This document shows, one piece after another, positions 9,277 through 17,747 of a stretch of 27,764 bases of DNA (the first letter of the stretch is position 1; each line of letters starts with the position of its first letter). Origin of the DNA: a virus; the IMG/VR virus record IMGVR_UViG_3300032093_000675, positions 1-27,764 of that record; one strand, 5' to 3'. The notes below the pieces were generated by a model, which was not told the DNA's origin, did not search any database, and saw only the letters and a program-made list of their open reading frames with translations. Both the position numbers and the translations under genes were made by a program.

Positions 9277-9690
9277 ATGGCAAAGAAAAACGTATATCCA
9301 TCAAGGCAAATATCGCCAGATTTTAGTAAAACACCTTTAACTGGAAGGCTTGGTCCAAAACCAGTTGATTTGCCGCCTTTAGAGGCTGCTATAAATGCTC
9401 AAAATCAGGATGTAGAATATAATGATTGGCAAGTAATGGATGTTTTTGATGAAGGTTTAAGACAAGCTTTAATAAATTGGATTAATACAACAAAAGAAGG
9501 TGTTGTTGTTACAAATCCAACTGGCTCTACAAGAAGTAAAACAATAAATTTCCAATTTTACGGAAATCCTTCAAAAGACATAATAGGAGCTGGTGAGGTA
9601 GGAAAATTTGAACTTAAATTTCAATATACTAGAAGAATTGTACAGCCTATTTCTACTTCTTCTGGTGACAATAATTTATTAACAAGATAA
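9277..9690 (+). CDS. Hypothetical protein in tail gene block
   Basis: This 137-residue protein is not recognised. The N-terminus is basic and Pro-rich (MAKKNVYPSRQISPDFSKTP); the middle has an aromatic, acidic stretch (DWQVMDVFDEGLRQALINWI); the C-terminal half looks like beta strands (KTINFQFYG...KFELKFQYTRRI). It starts 18 nt after the previous gene and ends 11 nt before the next, so it belongs to the same operon. A small structural protein such as a tail connector or fibre-attachment factor is plausible but not shown by the sequence. Confidence 0.5.
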   Translation: MAKKNVYPSRQISPDFSKTPLTGRLGPKPVDLPPLEAAINAQNQDVEYNDWQVMDVFDEGLRQALINWINTTKEGVVVTNPTGSTRSKTINFQFYGNPSKDIIGAGEVGKFELKFQYTRRIVQPISTSSGDNNLLTR

Positions 9691-9701
9691 AATAAAATAA
9701 G

Positions 9702-10856
9702 ATGATTGTAGATACAAGATTTACAAAAAAAGTTGATTCGTATGTTGCTTTACAGAGAGAAACGGCAAGAATTAAGAGCATTTCAGAAAGTGAAATAAAA
9801 TATACTCTATGTGATAGAAGTGACTTGACTAATAATAAAGGTAATTATTTTATGTCATTTAATTTACCTTATAAGTCTTCAAAACTTCCAACAACTAGCG
9901 ATTTGTCAAAAACATTCCCAGAATTACAACAACTAAATGTTGACCAAATTGTAATAGTGCCAATACCAGGGTCAGAATATGGCGAATTTATAGATGGTAG
10001 AACTATAACAATGACAGTTCCAGTTTCTGGAAGCACTACACTTGGACAGTTGTCTGGTGTTACATTAGTTTCAAGTACATATACTGCAACTAAGCCTCTT
10101 AAATCAGAATCAAATATGTTACTTGGAGATAATATAGTATTTCTTTTCTCTGACGACATAAATAAGCCATATAGTGGACAGACAAGAAATGAATTGGGCG
10201 ACGCAGTTGATAATTCAAATAATGCTTCTTGGAACCCAACTGGTGAATATTATGATAGACCTGGAGCAATTTCTTATATAGAAGTTCAAGATTTTTATAA
10301 CACAGACCAAAGAAATAATCCAAATTATGCAGTTTCTGTGGCGGCTGGGTATCCAGACAATAGAGACGGATATAATTATGATATTCCTTGCGGTTTTGCA
10401 ATATTAGATAAAGGTTATATTGTAATAACGCATCCACAAATAGTAAACAACATACCTTGGGATTCTGGATTTACTCAATCTGGTTCTGCTTATGTTGACG
10501 ATTTTAATGTTGGAAGTAAAACTAATATTTATTTTACTGGACAAAGTTTAGCAGACATTTCTTCTGAAGGTTCAATATTATCCTTTAAAGAATTAGATAC
10601 TTCTTTCAAAATGACATCTGTCTGTATAGCTTTACCTCAAGAATTTTTTATTTCAAACAACCCAACATGGGATAAAGAAAAAGCTATATCTCAATTAAAT
10701 AGCGAAGAAGGATTAGCAAATTATGATGATATATATATAACTGAAATAGGTTTATATAATGCGTTTGGAGAACTTATAGCATTTGCTAAATTAAGCGAAC
10801 CAGTTCTAAAAACTTATGTTAATGCAATTACTTTTGAGATAAATCTTGAAATGTAA
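9702..10856 (+). CDS. Putative tail fibre-type protein with C-terminal EIGLY motif
   Basis: This 384-residue protein is the last gene of the 6491-10856 block. Its final ~40 residues (DDIYITEIGLYNAFGELIAF, then AKLSEPVLKTYVNAITFEINLE) carry the E-I-G-L-Y-x-x-x-G-x-L-I-A-x-A-K element seen in phage tail-fibre/collar proteins and shared with the end of the 6491-8539 product. The N-terminus (MIVDTRFTKKVDSYVALQRE) is charged and helical; the centre is Tyr/Asn/Gly-rich and probably beta-structured. A clear intrinsic terminator follows the stop codon by ~20 nt. A virion appendage role is inferred. Confidence 0.55.
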   Translation: MIVDTRFTKKVDSYVALQRETARIKSISESEIKYTLCDRSDLTNNKGNYFMSFNLPYKSSKLPTTSDLSKTFPELQQLNVDQIVIVPIPGSEYGEFIDGRTITMTVPVSGSTTLGQLSGVTLVSSTYTATKPLKSESNMLLGDNIVFLFSDDINKPYSGQTRNELGDAVDNSNNASWNPTGEYYDRPGAISYIEVQDFYNTDQRNNPNYAVSVAAGYPDNRDGYNYDIPCGFAILDKGYIVITHPQIVNNIPWDSGFTQSGSAYVDDFNVGSKTNIYFTGQSLADISSEGSILSFKELDTSFKMTSVCIALPQEFFISNNPTWDKEKAISQLNSEEGLANYDDIYITEIGLYNAFGELIAFAKLSEPVLKTYVNAITFEINLEM

Positions 10857-10877
10857 ATTATCTTGTTTTCATTTAAT

Positions 10878-10906
10878 AATCCCATCAAATTTTGGTGGGA
10901 TTTTTT
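10878..10906 (+). terminator. Intrinsic terminator after the plus-strand tail block
   Basis: A 9-bp stem (AATCCCATC with GGTGGGATT, one G-T pair) closes a 7-nt AT loop and is followed by a T-rich run. It lies 20 nt after the stop codon of the fibre-type gene and separates the structural block from the recombination/replication genes. Confidence 0.85.
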
Positions 10907-10952
10907 ATTTACTTTTATTTTTATTATTTTATATTTTAACAAAAAATAATAT

Positions 10953-11522
10953 ATGACATTAGGACTAGATATATCAACAACTGTAATAGGAATAGCATTA
11001 TTTAATAATGAAAATAAATTGTGTAATTTAGAATATATAAAATTTAAACCAAAAACAACTTTATTTGAAAGGTTAGATGATTTTGTTAAGCATATAGAAA
11101 CATTATCTGAAGCTATTGGCTTAGAAGAGGGGGAAAATAAAATTAAACATATATCAATAGAAGAACCTTTGAAAAAATTTAAAGGAAAATTTTCTGATTC
11201 AGATACAATACAAAAATTAACAATGATGAATGCTATGGTTAGCGGCTATCTTTATAGAAAGTTTAAAACAGAACCTAGATATTATAATGTTAATACAGCA
11301 AGAAAGTCAGCGTTTCCAGATTTAGTAATTCCACAAAGCGCACCTAATAAAAAATATTTGGTTTGGGAAAAAGTTGTTGAAAAAGAACCACAAATAAATT
11401 GGAAATATTCAAAGTCTACACATAAATTAATTCAAGAAAATTTTGATATGAGCGATGCTTATGTTGTTGGAATTTGTGATATAAACATGAGAGAAAAAAC
11501 TAATCAAAATTTAAATAAATAA
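10953..11522 (+). CDS. RuvC-like Holliday junction resolvase
   Basis: This 189-residue protein has the RNase H-fold pattern of RuvC-type junction resolvases. The first strand is LGLDISTTVIGIALF with catalytic D5 or D6. A second acidic strand is HISIEEPL (E70/E71). The C-terminal helix FDMSDAYVVG (acidic residues 165 and 168) supplies the last metal ligands. In large phages such enzymes resolve branched replication and recombination DNA before packaging. It is followed by primase and Mre11-Rad50 genes, consistent with a recombination-dependent replication module. The length is close to the family norm. I give no gene symbol because bacterial RuvC and phage RuvC-like proteins diverge widely. 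Confidence 0.85.
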   Translation: MTLGLDISTTVIGIALFNNENKLCNLEYIKFKPKTTLFERLDDFVKHIETLSEAIGLEEGENKIKHISIEEPLKKFKGKFSDSDTIQKLTMMNAMVSGYLYRKFKTEPRYYNVNTARKSAFPDLVIPQSAPNKKYLVWEKVVEKEPQINWKYSKSTHKLIQENFDMSDAYVVGICDINMREKTNQNLNK

Positions 11523-11545
11523 TTTTATTAATAGTTTTTTTTTGC

Positions 11546-11553
11546 TATATTTG
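11546..11553 (+). promoter_or_regulatory. Possible Bacteroidota -7 element (TATATTTG)
   Basis: TATATTTG fits the TAnnTTTG -7 consensus and lies 19 nt before the TTG start of the primase gene. No TTG-type -33 element is visible at the usual spacing, so this is a weak candidate. Confidence 0.35.
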
Positions 11554-11572
11554 CTAGCTATAAAATATAGCC

Positions 11573-12622
11573 TTGGATAATAAAAAAGAAAATATATTAT
11601 TTTTATTAAATAAAATATTGGGAAGTCCCAAAAAAAGTGGTGACTTAAACGAATATGAATTTAATTGTAAAAGTAAAGTTTGCAGAAATGATGTAGACAA
11701 GTATAATTTAGCTTTTAACTCTAAAAATAATATATTTCATTGTTGGAAGTGTAGATACAAAGGAAATGTCAATAAATTGATTTCCGAATATGGGAGTCAA
11801 GATGATATTCTTAAAATTAACACAATCCTCCCAGCAACAAAGTCATATAAAACAGAAAAGAAAGACGAGTTTTATAATGACATGATTACATGTTCGCTTC
11901 CTGCTGAATACAAGCCTCTTTGGAAGAGGGAAAACACAAAATTTTATAATGATGCAATAAAATATGCAACTTTAGAAAGAGGGTTAAGCTTAGAGCTTAT
12001 AAAAAAATACAGAATAGGCTATACTGAAGATAAGGGAAAAATGAGGTATAGATTAATTATACCTTCTTATAATTCTTATGGGCAAATTAATTATTACGTA
12101 GGACGCTCTTACTATAATACATTTAAACCAAATTATTTAGGTCCACCAAAAGAAGAAGTTGCAAGAACAGAAATTATTTTTAATGTAAAAAATATAAATT
12201 TCGATATACCAGTCGTATTAGTTGAAGGAGCATTTGATATGTTTCCTTTGTATAATGCAATTCCAATGTTAGGCAAAGAGCCAGCAAGTGTTATAATAGA
12301 AAAGCTTATAGAACATAATTCTAGAGTAATTTTATGTTTGGATGAAGACGCTCTATATGATAGTATAGTTATTTATAATAAGCTAACTTCTCTTGGTTTA
12401 GAGGTATATTTCGTCGAAGTTATGGGAGATATAGATGAATATAATAAAAAATACGGCAAAAATTCTACTATTGAATTGTTAAAAATTTGCAGAAATTTAA
12501 ATTTTCAAGAATTGTTTAAAGAATTTGCTCAACAAAATATTGACAAGATAAATGAAGATGTTGTTGATGAAAAAAAGATAAAAGAAAATTGGGAAAACCT
12601 AAAAAAGCAAAATAGTTTATGA
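11573..12622 (+). CDS. DnaG-type DNA primase with zinc ribbon and TOPRIM domain
   Basis: This 349-residue protein makes RNA primers for lagging-strand synthesis. An N-terminal zinc-binding motif is formed by C32, C37, C57 and C60 (CKSKVC ... FHCWKC). The TOPRIM catalytic core follows: VVLVEGAFD (E218), CLDEDA (256-260) and GDIDEYNKKYG near 285, the E...DxD pattern of DnaG-type primases. The start must be TTG at 11573: the frame is closed by a stop at 11561, and the next in-frame ATG lies far inside, which would remove the zinc ribbon. It is shorter than bacterial DnaG (~600 aa) and lacks a helicase domain, as in many phage primases. It overlaps the next gene by 4 nt (ATGA). Confidence 0.88.
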   Translation: MDNKKENILFLLNKILGSPKKSGDLNEYEFNCKSKVCRNDVDKYNLAFNSKNNIFHCWKCRYKGNVNKLISEYGSQDDILKINTILPATKSYKTEKKDEFYNDMITCSLPAEYKPLWKRENTKFYNDAIKYATLERGLSLELIKKYRIGYTEDKGKMRYRLIIPSYNSYGQINYYVGRSYYNTFKPNYLGPPKEEVARTEIIFNVKNINFDIPVVLVEGAFDMFPLYNAIPMLGKEPASVIIEKLIEHNSRVILCLDEDALYDSIVIYNKLTSLGLEVYFVEVMGDIDEYNKKYGKNSTIELLKICRNLNFQELFKEFAQQNIDKINEDVVDEKKIKENWENLKKQNSL

Positions 12623-15600
12623 AAAATAATGATATTATAGCACAACTTTCTGATATACACATAAGATATGGAAGTAGACACGATGAATACAAAACTGTAT
12701 TTCAAAGAACTATAAATGACTTAAAAGAAATTAAGCCAAGAAGAATTTCTATAACTGGTGATGTTTTTCATATAAAAATTACATTATCACCAAAAGCAAT
12801 TCAATTAGCTGGATGGTTTTTAAAGGAATTATCTAAGATAGCACCAGTGGACATTATATTAGGTAATCATGATTTAAATTTACAGTCTCTTGACCAAGGC
12901 AATTCTATAGAGCCAATAATTGATTTAATAAGCGATGGTTATATTGTTGAAAAAAACGCTAAAGAAATGCCAAAACATGAAGGTGTTGGTCATGGAGTTT
13001 ATTTTTATTTACATAGTGGATTTTATGAAGTAGAGGAGAATATAGTTTATGGTGTTTATTCTTGTTTGGACGATGAAATATTAACTTTATCAAAGAAAGA
13101 ACAAAAGAAAAAATATATAGCATTATATCATGGGCCAGTTTATGGTTGTAGGGGTGATAACGGTTATGAATTAAAAGGAGAAGGATTAATGAATTTGTCT
13201 TCTTTTAATAATTTTGATATAGTAATGTTGGGAGACATTCATGAACATCAATTTTTTAAAACAAAAAATTCAACTGTAGACAATGTTGCTTATCCTGGAA
13301 GTTTGATTCAACAAGGGTTTGGAGAATCTTTAGAGAAAGGTTATATAACTTGGAATCTAAAAAACAATTCTTTTGAGAGAAGATTTATTGAAAATGATTA
13401 TGGGTTTTCAAAAATTTACATATCTAGAGGAGAAATAGTAGAAGAAAGAATTGAAGAATTAAAAGTGTCAAATGACCCAAAAAAGACAAAAGTTGAAGTT
13501 GTTTGGGAATGTTTTGAAGAAGATTATTCTTTAGAAAAAGAAAGACAAATAGAAAAGTTAATAAAAAATAAATATGGCTGTCAAACAATAAGTGTTGATA
13601 GTAAATTTATAGGCAAAAATGATGAAATTAATGGATTAGATATAGATGATTCAACGGATTATTCTAATTCTGAAGAGTTTGAAAAATTATTAAAAGAATT
13701 CGTTGAAAGTAGCGACTATGAAAATGTTGAAGAAGTTATTGAGTTGGCTAAAAATATAGACAAAGAATTAAACTATTCTTCAATAAAAGGGAAAAAATGG
13801 TTTCTCGATAAGTTAGTCGTTTGGAACTTGTTTAGCTTTCCAAATAAACAAATTGAATTTGACTTTAATAATCTAAATGGTATAACTGGTATTTTTGGTA
13901 AAAACTTCAATGGGAAAACTAATTTAATAAGAGCATTTATTTGGATAGCATATAGAAAAATACTTGGAGATGGAGAATCTAATAAGTTGGTAAATATGTA
14001 TACAGGAAGCGATACTGCTGGTGGTAGAATATATTTGACTATTGACTCTCAAAGATATTATATCGAAAGAACGATAAAAGTTAAAACGAAAAAAGATGGA
14101 ACAAGTGATGTTTCTTATGGTGTTGAATATAAAAAAGAAATAAAAAAAGAAGATGGTATTATTAAGTGGGAAAATGTTGATTCAGAAAAAGCCGCTACAG
14201 AAAAGAAGGAAAAAAGCAATATAATAGTAGAATCTATAGGTACTTTTGAAGATTTTACAAAGACAGTACTTCAAGCGCAGGGTGGAGAAGGAAACTTTTT
14301 AGATATGAGTCAACAACCTAAAAATGATTTAATAAATAAATATTTAGGTCTTGAAATTTTTAGGGACAGATATGAATATGCTAAAAAAATATTTAACGAT
14401 ATTAAGTCTAGACAAAAAGTTTTAGGAAATCCAAAAGATATAGAAGAAGAAATAGAATCGCAAAATAAATCAATAAAGGAAAATCAAGATTTAATAGAGT
14501 CCTATCAAAAAGAAAAAATAGAAGTAGAAAAAGAGCTAGACATTAATGAAAGTAGGATTTTAGAATTAACAAAAAAAATAATAAAAGTAGAAGGAACCAC
14601 TTATAAAGATAAAGAAAGTGCACAAAAAGCAATAAAAGTATTAGAAGAAAACAATTCAACCTTAAACAAAGAAATAGGTGAACTTGAAGAATGGCTATCT
14701 AAAAACTTTAAAAAAGAACTCCCAGATAATGGCGGTTTAAATTACTCTGAAATAGAGAAAAAACTATCTTCAGAAAGATTACTTTTTGATTCAAATAAAA
14801 ACGAATATGTAACTTTAGAAAAGTGGATTAAAGATAATCCTAAAAAAGAAGAGAAAGATGTTGAAGCTATAAGTAAAAAGATTAACGACATAGAAAATGC
14901 AATAACTTCATTAAAAGATAAATTATTAATTTCAAAAGGAAAAAAATGTCCTACTTGTGGTAATGTTGAGCAAGCAGCGAATCCAGATTTAGAAAAAAAA
15001 TGTACAGATGACATAAAAAGAGGTGAAGAAGCATTAAAGTTAGAGAAAGATAATTTGGTTATAGCAAAAAATGTGCAAACTCATAATTCTAATTATGACA
15101 AAAATGAAGTAAAGTTAGGCTCACTAAAAAATGTCTTACAAGAAAAAAAGATTTTGATAGAAGAACTTAAAAGACAGCTTGAGATTTCTAATAGTATAGA
15201 AGAGATAAAAAAACATAATTTAAATGTAGAAACAAATAGTATAAAACTAGAAGGAAACAGGAAAAAAGTTATTTCAAATGAATCAGAAATAGAAAAAATA
15301 AATAAAGAAATAAAAATAATAGATTCAAATCAATCTTCTATAATTGAAAACAACAAAATAAACGAAGAAATTAAAGGATATGAATTTGAAAAGAAAGGAT
15401 GTAAATTAAGACTTAATCAATTAAATGAAAAATTAACTGATTCAAAAAGTTCTATAAAAGTTTCCGAAAACAACATAGATAACTTTAATGAAAAACTTAA
15501 CTCCATAAAGAGTGCAGAAGAGGCTTATGGTAAGTATGCAATCTATTTGCAAGCAGTACATAGAGATGGGATACCAGCTAGAATAATTAGAAAAAAGTTG

Positions 15601-16062
15601 CCTTTAATAAATCAAAAGATAAATTCAATCTTAAGGGATTTGGTTGATTTTAAAATTGAATTAACAATAAAACCAAATGGAGATATTAAAGAGTTTTTCT
15701 ATTTTAATTCTATGGAAAAAGATGCTCTACCAATGTCTATGGGTTCTGGGGCGCAAAAGTTTATAGGAAGTGTTGCAATTAGAGATTCTTTGCACTTTGT
15801 GAGCTCATTAACAAAACCATCTCTTTGCATAATAGATGAAGGCTTTGGCTCTTTGGATGATGACCTATCGATGGCAATGCATTCTGTTTTTTCTTATTTA
15901 AGAGGTAAATATAGAAACACTTGGATTATTACTCATAAAAATGAAATTAAAGACTTTGTAGATAATATAATACAAGTATCAAAAAGTAAAAAAGGATTAA
16001 CTGAAGAACAGTTATTGGAAAATCCAAATGCTGGAGTTTCCGTATTTGATGTTCAAAATTAA
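12619..16062 (+). CDS. Single-chain Mre11-Rad50 (SbcD-SbcC; T4 gp47-gp46 type) recombination nuclease
   Basis: This 1147-residue protein joins two enzymes that are usually separate. Residues ~1-260 are an Mre11/SbcD-type phosphoesterase: SDIH (D12, H14), TGDVFH (47-51), LGNHD (81-85), H171 and GDIHEH (205-210), which bind the two catalytic metals. A linker of acidic sequence (~340-390) leads into a Rad50/SbcC ATPase: Walker A GKNFNGKT (427-434), long coiled coils with a zinc hook CPTCG at 777-781, ABC signature MSMGSGAQKF (1039-1048), Walker B CIIDEGFGSLDD (D1073, E1074) and ITHKNE. It should resect or trim DNA ends during phage recombination and replication. The start overlaps the primase stop by 4 nt, so the two are translationally coupled. 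Confidence 0.92.
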   Translation: MKNNDIIAQLSDIHIRYGSRHDEYKTVFQRTINDLKEIKPRRISITGDVFHIKITLSPKAIQLAGWFLKELSKIAPVDIILGNHDLNLQSLDQGNSIEPIIDLISDGYIVEKNAKEMPKHEGVGHGVYFYLHSGFYEVEENIVYGVYSCLDDEILTLSKKEQKKKYIALYHGPVYGCRGDNGYELKGEGLMNLSSFNNFDIVMLGDIHEHQFFKTKNSTVDNVAYPGSLIQQGFGESLEKGYITWNLKNNSFERRFIENDYGFSKIYISRGEIVEERIEELKVSNDPKKTKVEVVWECFEEDYSLEKERQIEKLIKNKYGCQTISVDSKFIGKNDEINGLDIDDSTDYSNSEEFEKLLKEFVESSDYENVEEVIELAKNIDKELNYSSIKGKKWFLDKLVVWNLFSFPNKQIEFDFNNLNGITGIFGKNFNGKTNLIRAFIWIAYRKILGDGESNKLVNMYTGSDTAGGRIYLTIDSQRYYIERTIKVKTKKDGTSDVSYGVEYKKEIKKEDGIIKWENVDSEKAATEKKEKSNIIVESIGTFEDFTKTVLQAQGGEGNFLDMSQQPKNDLINKYLGLEIFRDRYEYAKKIFNDIKSRQKVLGNPKDIEEEIESQNKSIKENQDLIESYQKEKIEVEKELDINESRILELTKKIIKVEGTTYKDKESAQKAIKVLEENNSTLNKEIGELEEWLSKNFKKELPDNGGLNYSEIEKKLSSERLLFDSNKNEYVTLEKWIKDNPKKEEKDVEAISKKINDIENAITSLKDKLLISKGKKCPTCGNVEQAANPDLEKKCTDDIKRGEEALKLEKDNLVIAKNVQTHNSNYDKNEVKLGSLKNVLQEKKILIEELKRQLEISNSIEEIKKHNLNVETNSIKLEGNRKKVISNESEIEKINKEIKIIDSNQSSIIENNKINEEIKGYEFEKKGCKLRLNQLNEKLTDSKSSIKVSENNIDNFNEKLNSIKSAEEAYGKYAIYLQAVHRDGIPARIIRKKLPLINQKINSILRDLVDFKIELTIKPNGDIKEFFYFNSMEKDALPMSMGSGAQKFIGSVAIRDSLHFVSSLTKPSLCIIDEGFGSLDDDLSMAMHSVFSYLRGKYRNTWIITHKNEIKDFVDNIIQVSKSKKGLTEEQLLENPNAGVSVFDVQN

Positions 16063-16706
16063 TCTAATTCAGAATCATTATCTGGGATTGGGGGCACATT
16101 TTCTTCATTGTCTCCAATTCTAGTTTCTGGATTTTTATAAGGCTGCTCTAAGTCTCTTTCATTTTTTTCAACAAACCTAGTAACTTTAGCTTTTCTCTCT
16201 TCTTCTTTTTGATTATTAATAAATTCTTGCTGATATTTCTTAGCTTTTGTAGAATTGAAATTTACCTCAACAGAACTCATTCCTTTGTCGTTGGCATTAT
16301 AATCACTAGGAACAAAATCAAAAAAATTACCAGTAAACCACATTCCTTTTATATTGTCAGCCTTAAAAAGTCTCCATTCGTTTTTTGCTTCAGCACTACG
16401 AATACCAGTTTCTAAAGCTTTTGATTCAGATTGACCAAGTTTATGAATCGCTCTAATAACCCTATTCCCAGCATGAGAAAGACCCATAGCAACAGGATAA
16501 ATTATCCTATATTTCCCAGAAGGAGCTTTCATTTTGTCTCCTTTATATAAAATCCCAACTTCTCTTCCTTGCAAGATTGCTTGAGTCATTAAATCCATGT
16601 TAAAAACTTCTCTTTCTGAACTGCCAGAAAAAGGGTCATTATCAGCTTCATTAATTAAACCTGCTAATTCTTTTAATCTTTTTTTATAAGACTCTGATAA
16701 CAACAT
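16059..16706 (-). CDS. Tagged accessory protein with WYL-like domain
   Basis: This 215-residue protein starts with the recurring tag MLLSESYKKRLKELAGLINE followed by A21; I18-N19-E20|A21 fits the prohead-protease consensus of T4-like phages. Residues ~40-122 (AILQGREVGILYKG, GKYRIIYPVAMGLSHAGNRV, EWRLFKADNIKGM) follow the strand order of WYL domains: a Y-x-x-x-x-x-x-R-x-I-x-P strand pair, then a W-R-x-F-x-x-D-x-I strand. WYL domains act as ligand or nucleic-acid sensing modules. The C-terminal ~60 residues are charged and Pro/Asn-rich and probably disordered. The start codon shares 1 nt with the stop of the upstream gene (TAATG), so it is coupled to it. Packaging in the head is a hypothesis. 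Confidence 0.6.
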   Translation of the reverse strand: MLLSESYKKRLKELAGLINEADNDPFSGSSEREVFNMDLMTQAILQGREVGILYKGDKMKAPSGKYRIIYPVAMGLSHAGNRVIRAIHKLGQSESKALETGIRSAEAKNEWRLFKADNIKGMWFTGNFFDFVPSDYNANDKGMSSVEVNFNSTKAKKYQQEFINNQKEEERKAKVTRFVEKNERDLEQPYKNPETRIGDNEENVPPIPDNDSELD

Positions 16707-17743
16707 TATTTTTTATTTGATTTTCTTTTTTTGTCTTTTGAGGCCTTTGCTTTTTTCCATAAATCAGAATCAGCTTTTCTTGAACCGCCAGAACCAGTAA
16801 TAAAACTATTAACTCTACCCATAGCCCATTGATTTTGAGCCACACCAGGCCTATGTCCAGTTCTCCAAGCTGCCATTCCTCTATTATAAACTTGTTTTAA
16901 AATATAATAAGGTATACCAGATGCTTTTGATTTGTTTTTTAATCCTTTATTGTTTTTAGAGCTTGATTCTTCCATCAAGTCGTTATATTGATTTGAAAAA
17001 TCTAAATCTTCACCAAACATTTTTTTGTAAGCCTTAGTAGCTTCACTTTCTTTTGTTTTTTGGCCTTTATCAGCCTGCCATTGTTTGGTATATGCTTCAG
17101 GGTCAGAATGATGTTTGTCAGCAAATTTATCAATTTCTTTTTTCATTTGAGACCTTTTTTCTGCAGATTTAGCAGTCAAATATTTTCCTGGAACTTTCCT
17201 TCCCTTTTTTGTTCTTGAGCTTTTTCCTCTTTTTTCTAAAAATAATTGTAAAGTTTCAGAAATTATAGTTTGAATGTTTTCTTCATCTTCTAAATTGGTC
17301 TTATAAATTTCTAACTCTAATTCATCAGAACCTTTTATTAATCTATGAAATCTTTCAGATTCTATAAAAATTGGATTATCTGGCGTAATTTCAATTGGCA
17401 ACTCATCATCAAACTGAAATTTCCAATCAGTTTCATGCAAAGGAAATATTATTCTATCTTCTTTGTCTCTATGCCATACAAGTTCATTTTCATTAATATT
17501 GTTTGAAAATGTTCTATAAACTAAATTTCCGTCAACATCTTCTTTATAAGGCTTATCAATAACAACATTAAAATAAATAGAATTTATTGATGCATCATCT
17601 TCTATTCCCATCTCATTTGAATGAGTTAAAAATTTAATAGCCAACTCTTCATCTCCATTTTCTACAGCTTTTGCCGCAGCCCTATTGTATGTTGACTTAA
17701 AAAGTTCGCTTATAATTGACCTTATATATTCTTTTTCTTCCAT
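16706..17743 (-). CDS. Cupin-like plus DUF5824-like fusion protein
   Basis: I prefer the ATG at 17743 (345 residues) over an in-frame ATG 24 nt upstream, since it avoids overlap with the preceding gene and puts a short amphipathic helix (MEEKEYIRSIISELFKS) at the N-terminus. Residues ~85-150 (NELVWHRDKEDRIIFPL, then DWKFQFDDELPIEITPD, then ERFHRLIKG) look like a small cupin beta-barrel with histidines at conserved positions. A lysine-rich linker follows. Residues ~276-332 (GIPYYILKQVYNRGMAAWRT, then GHRPGVAQNQWAMGRVNSFI, then GGSRKADSDLW) match the DUF5824 pattern known from uncultured and marine phages; its function is unknown. The C-terminus is a strongly basic tail. Binding DNA or an internal head component would be consistent with the charge. 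Confidence 0.65.
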   Translation of the reverse strand: MEEKEYIRSIISELFKSTYNRAAAKAVENGDEELAIKFLTHSNEMGIEDDASINSIYFNVVIDKPYKEDVDGNLVYRTFSNNINENELVWHRDKEDRIIFPLHETDWKFQFDDELPIEITPDNPIFIESERFHRLIKGSDELELEIYKTNLEDEENIQTIISETLQLFLEKRGKSSRTKKGRKVPGKYLTAKSAEKRSQMKKEIDKFADKHHSDPEAYTKQWQADKGQKTKESEATKAYKKMFGEDLDFSNQYNDLMEESSSKNNKGLKNKSKASGIPYYILKQVYNRGMAAWRTGHRPGVAQNQWAMGRVNSFITGSGGSRKADSDLWKKAKASKDKKRKSNKK

Positions 17744-17747
17744 AATT

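Noticed and set aside
9869-10437. Minus-strand frames inside the 9702-10856 gene
   Set aside because: They lie wholly inside a well-supported plus-strand gene, overlap each other in different frames and show no recognisable domain.
14742-15014. Minus-strand frame within the Rad50 coiled coil
   Set aside because: It is antisense to the zinc-hook region, Ser/Phe-rich as expected for the complement of Lys/Glu-rich codons, and has no supporting signal.
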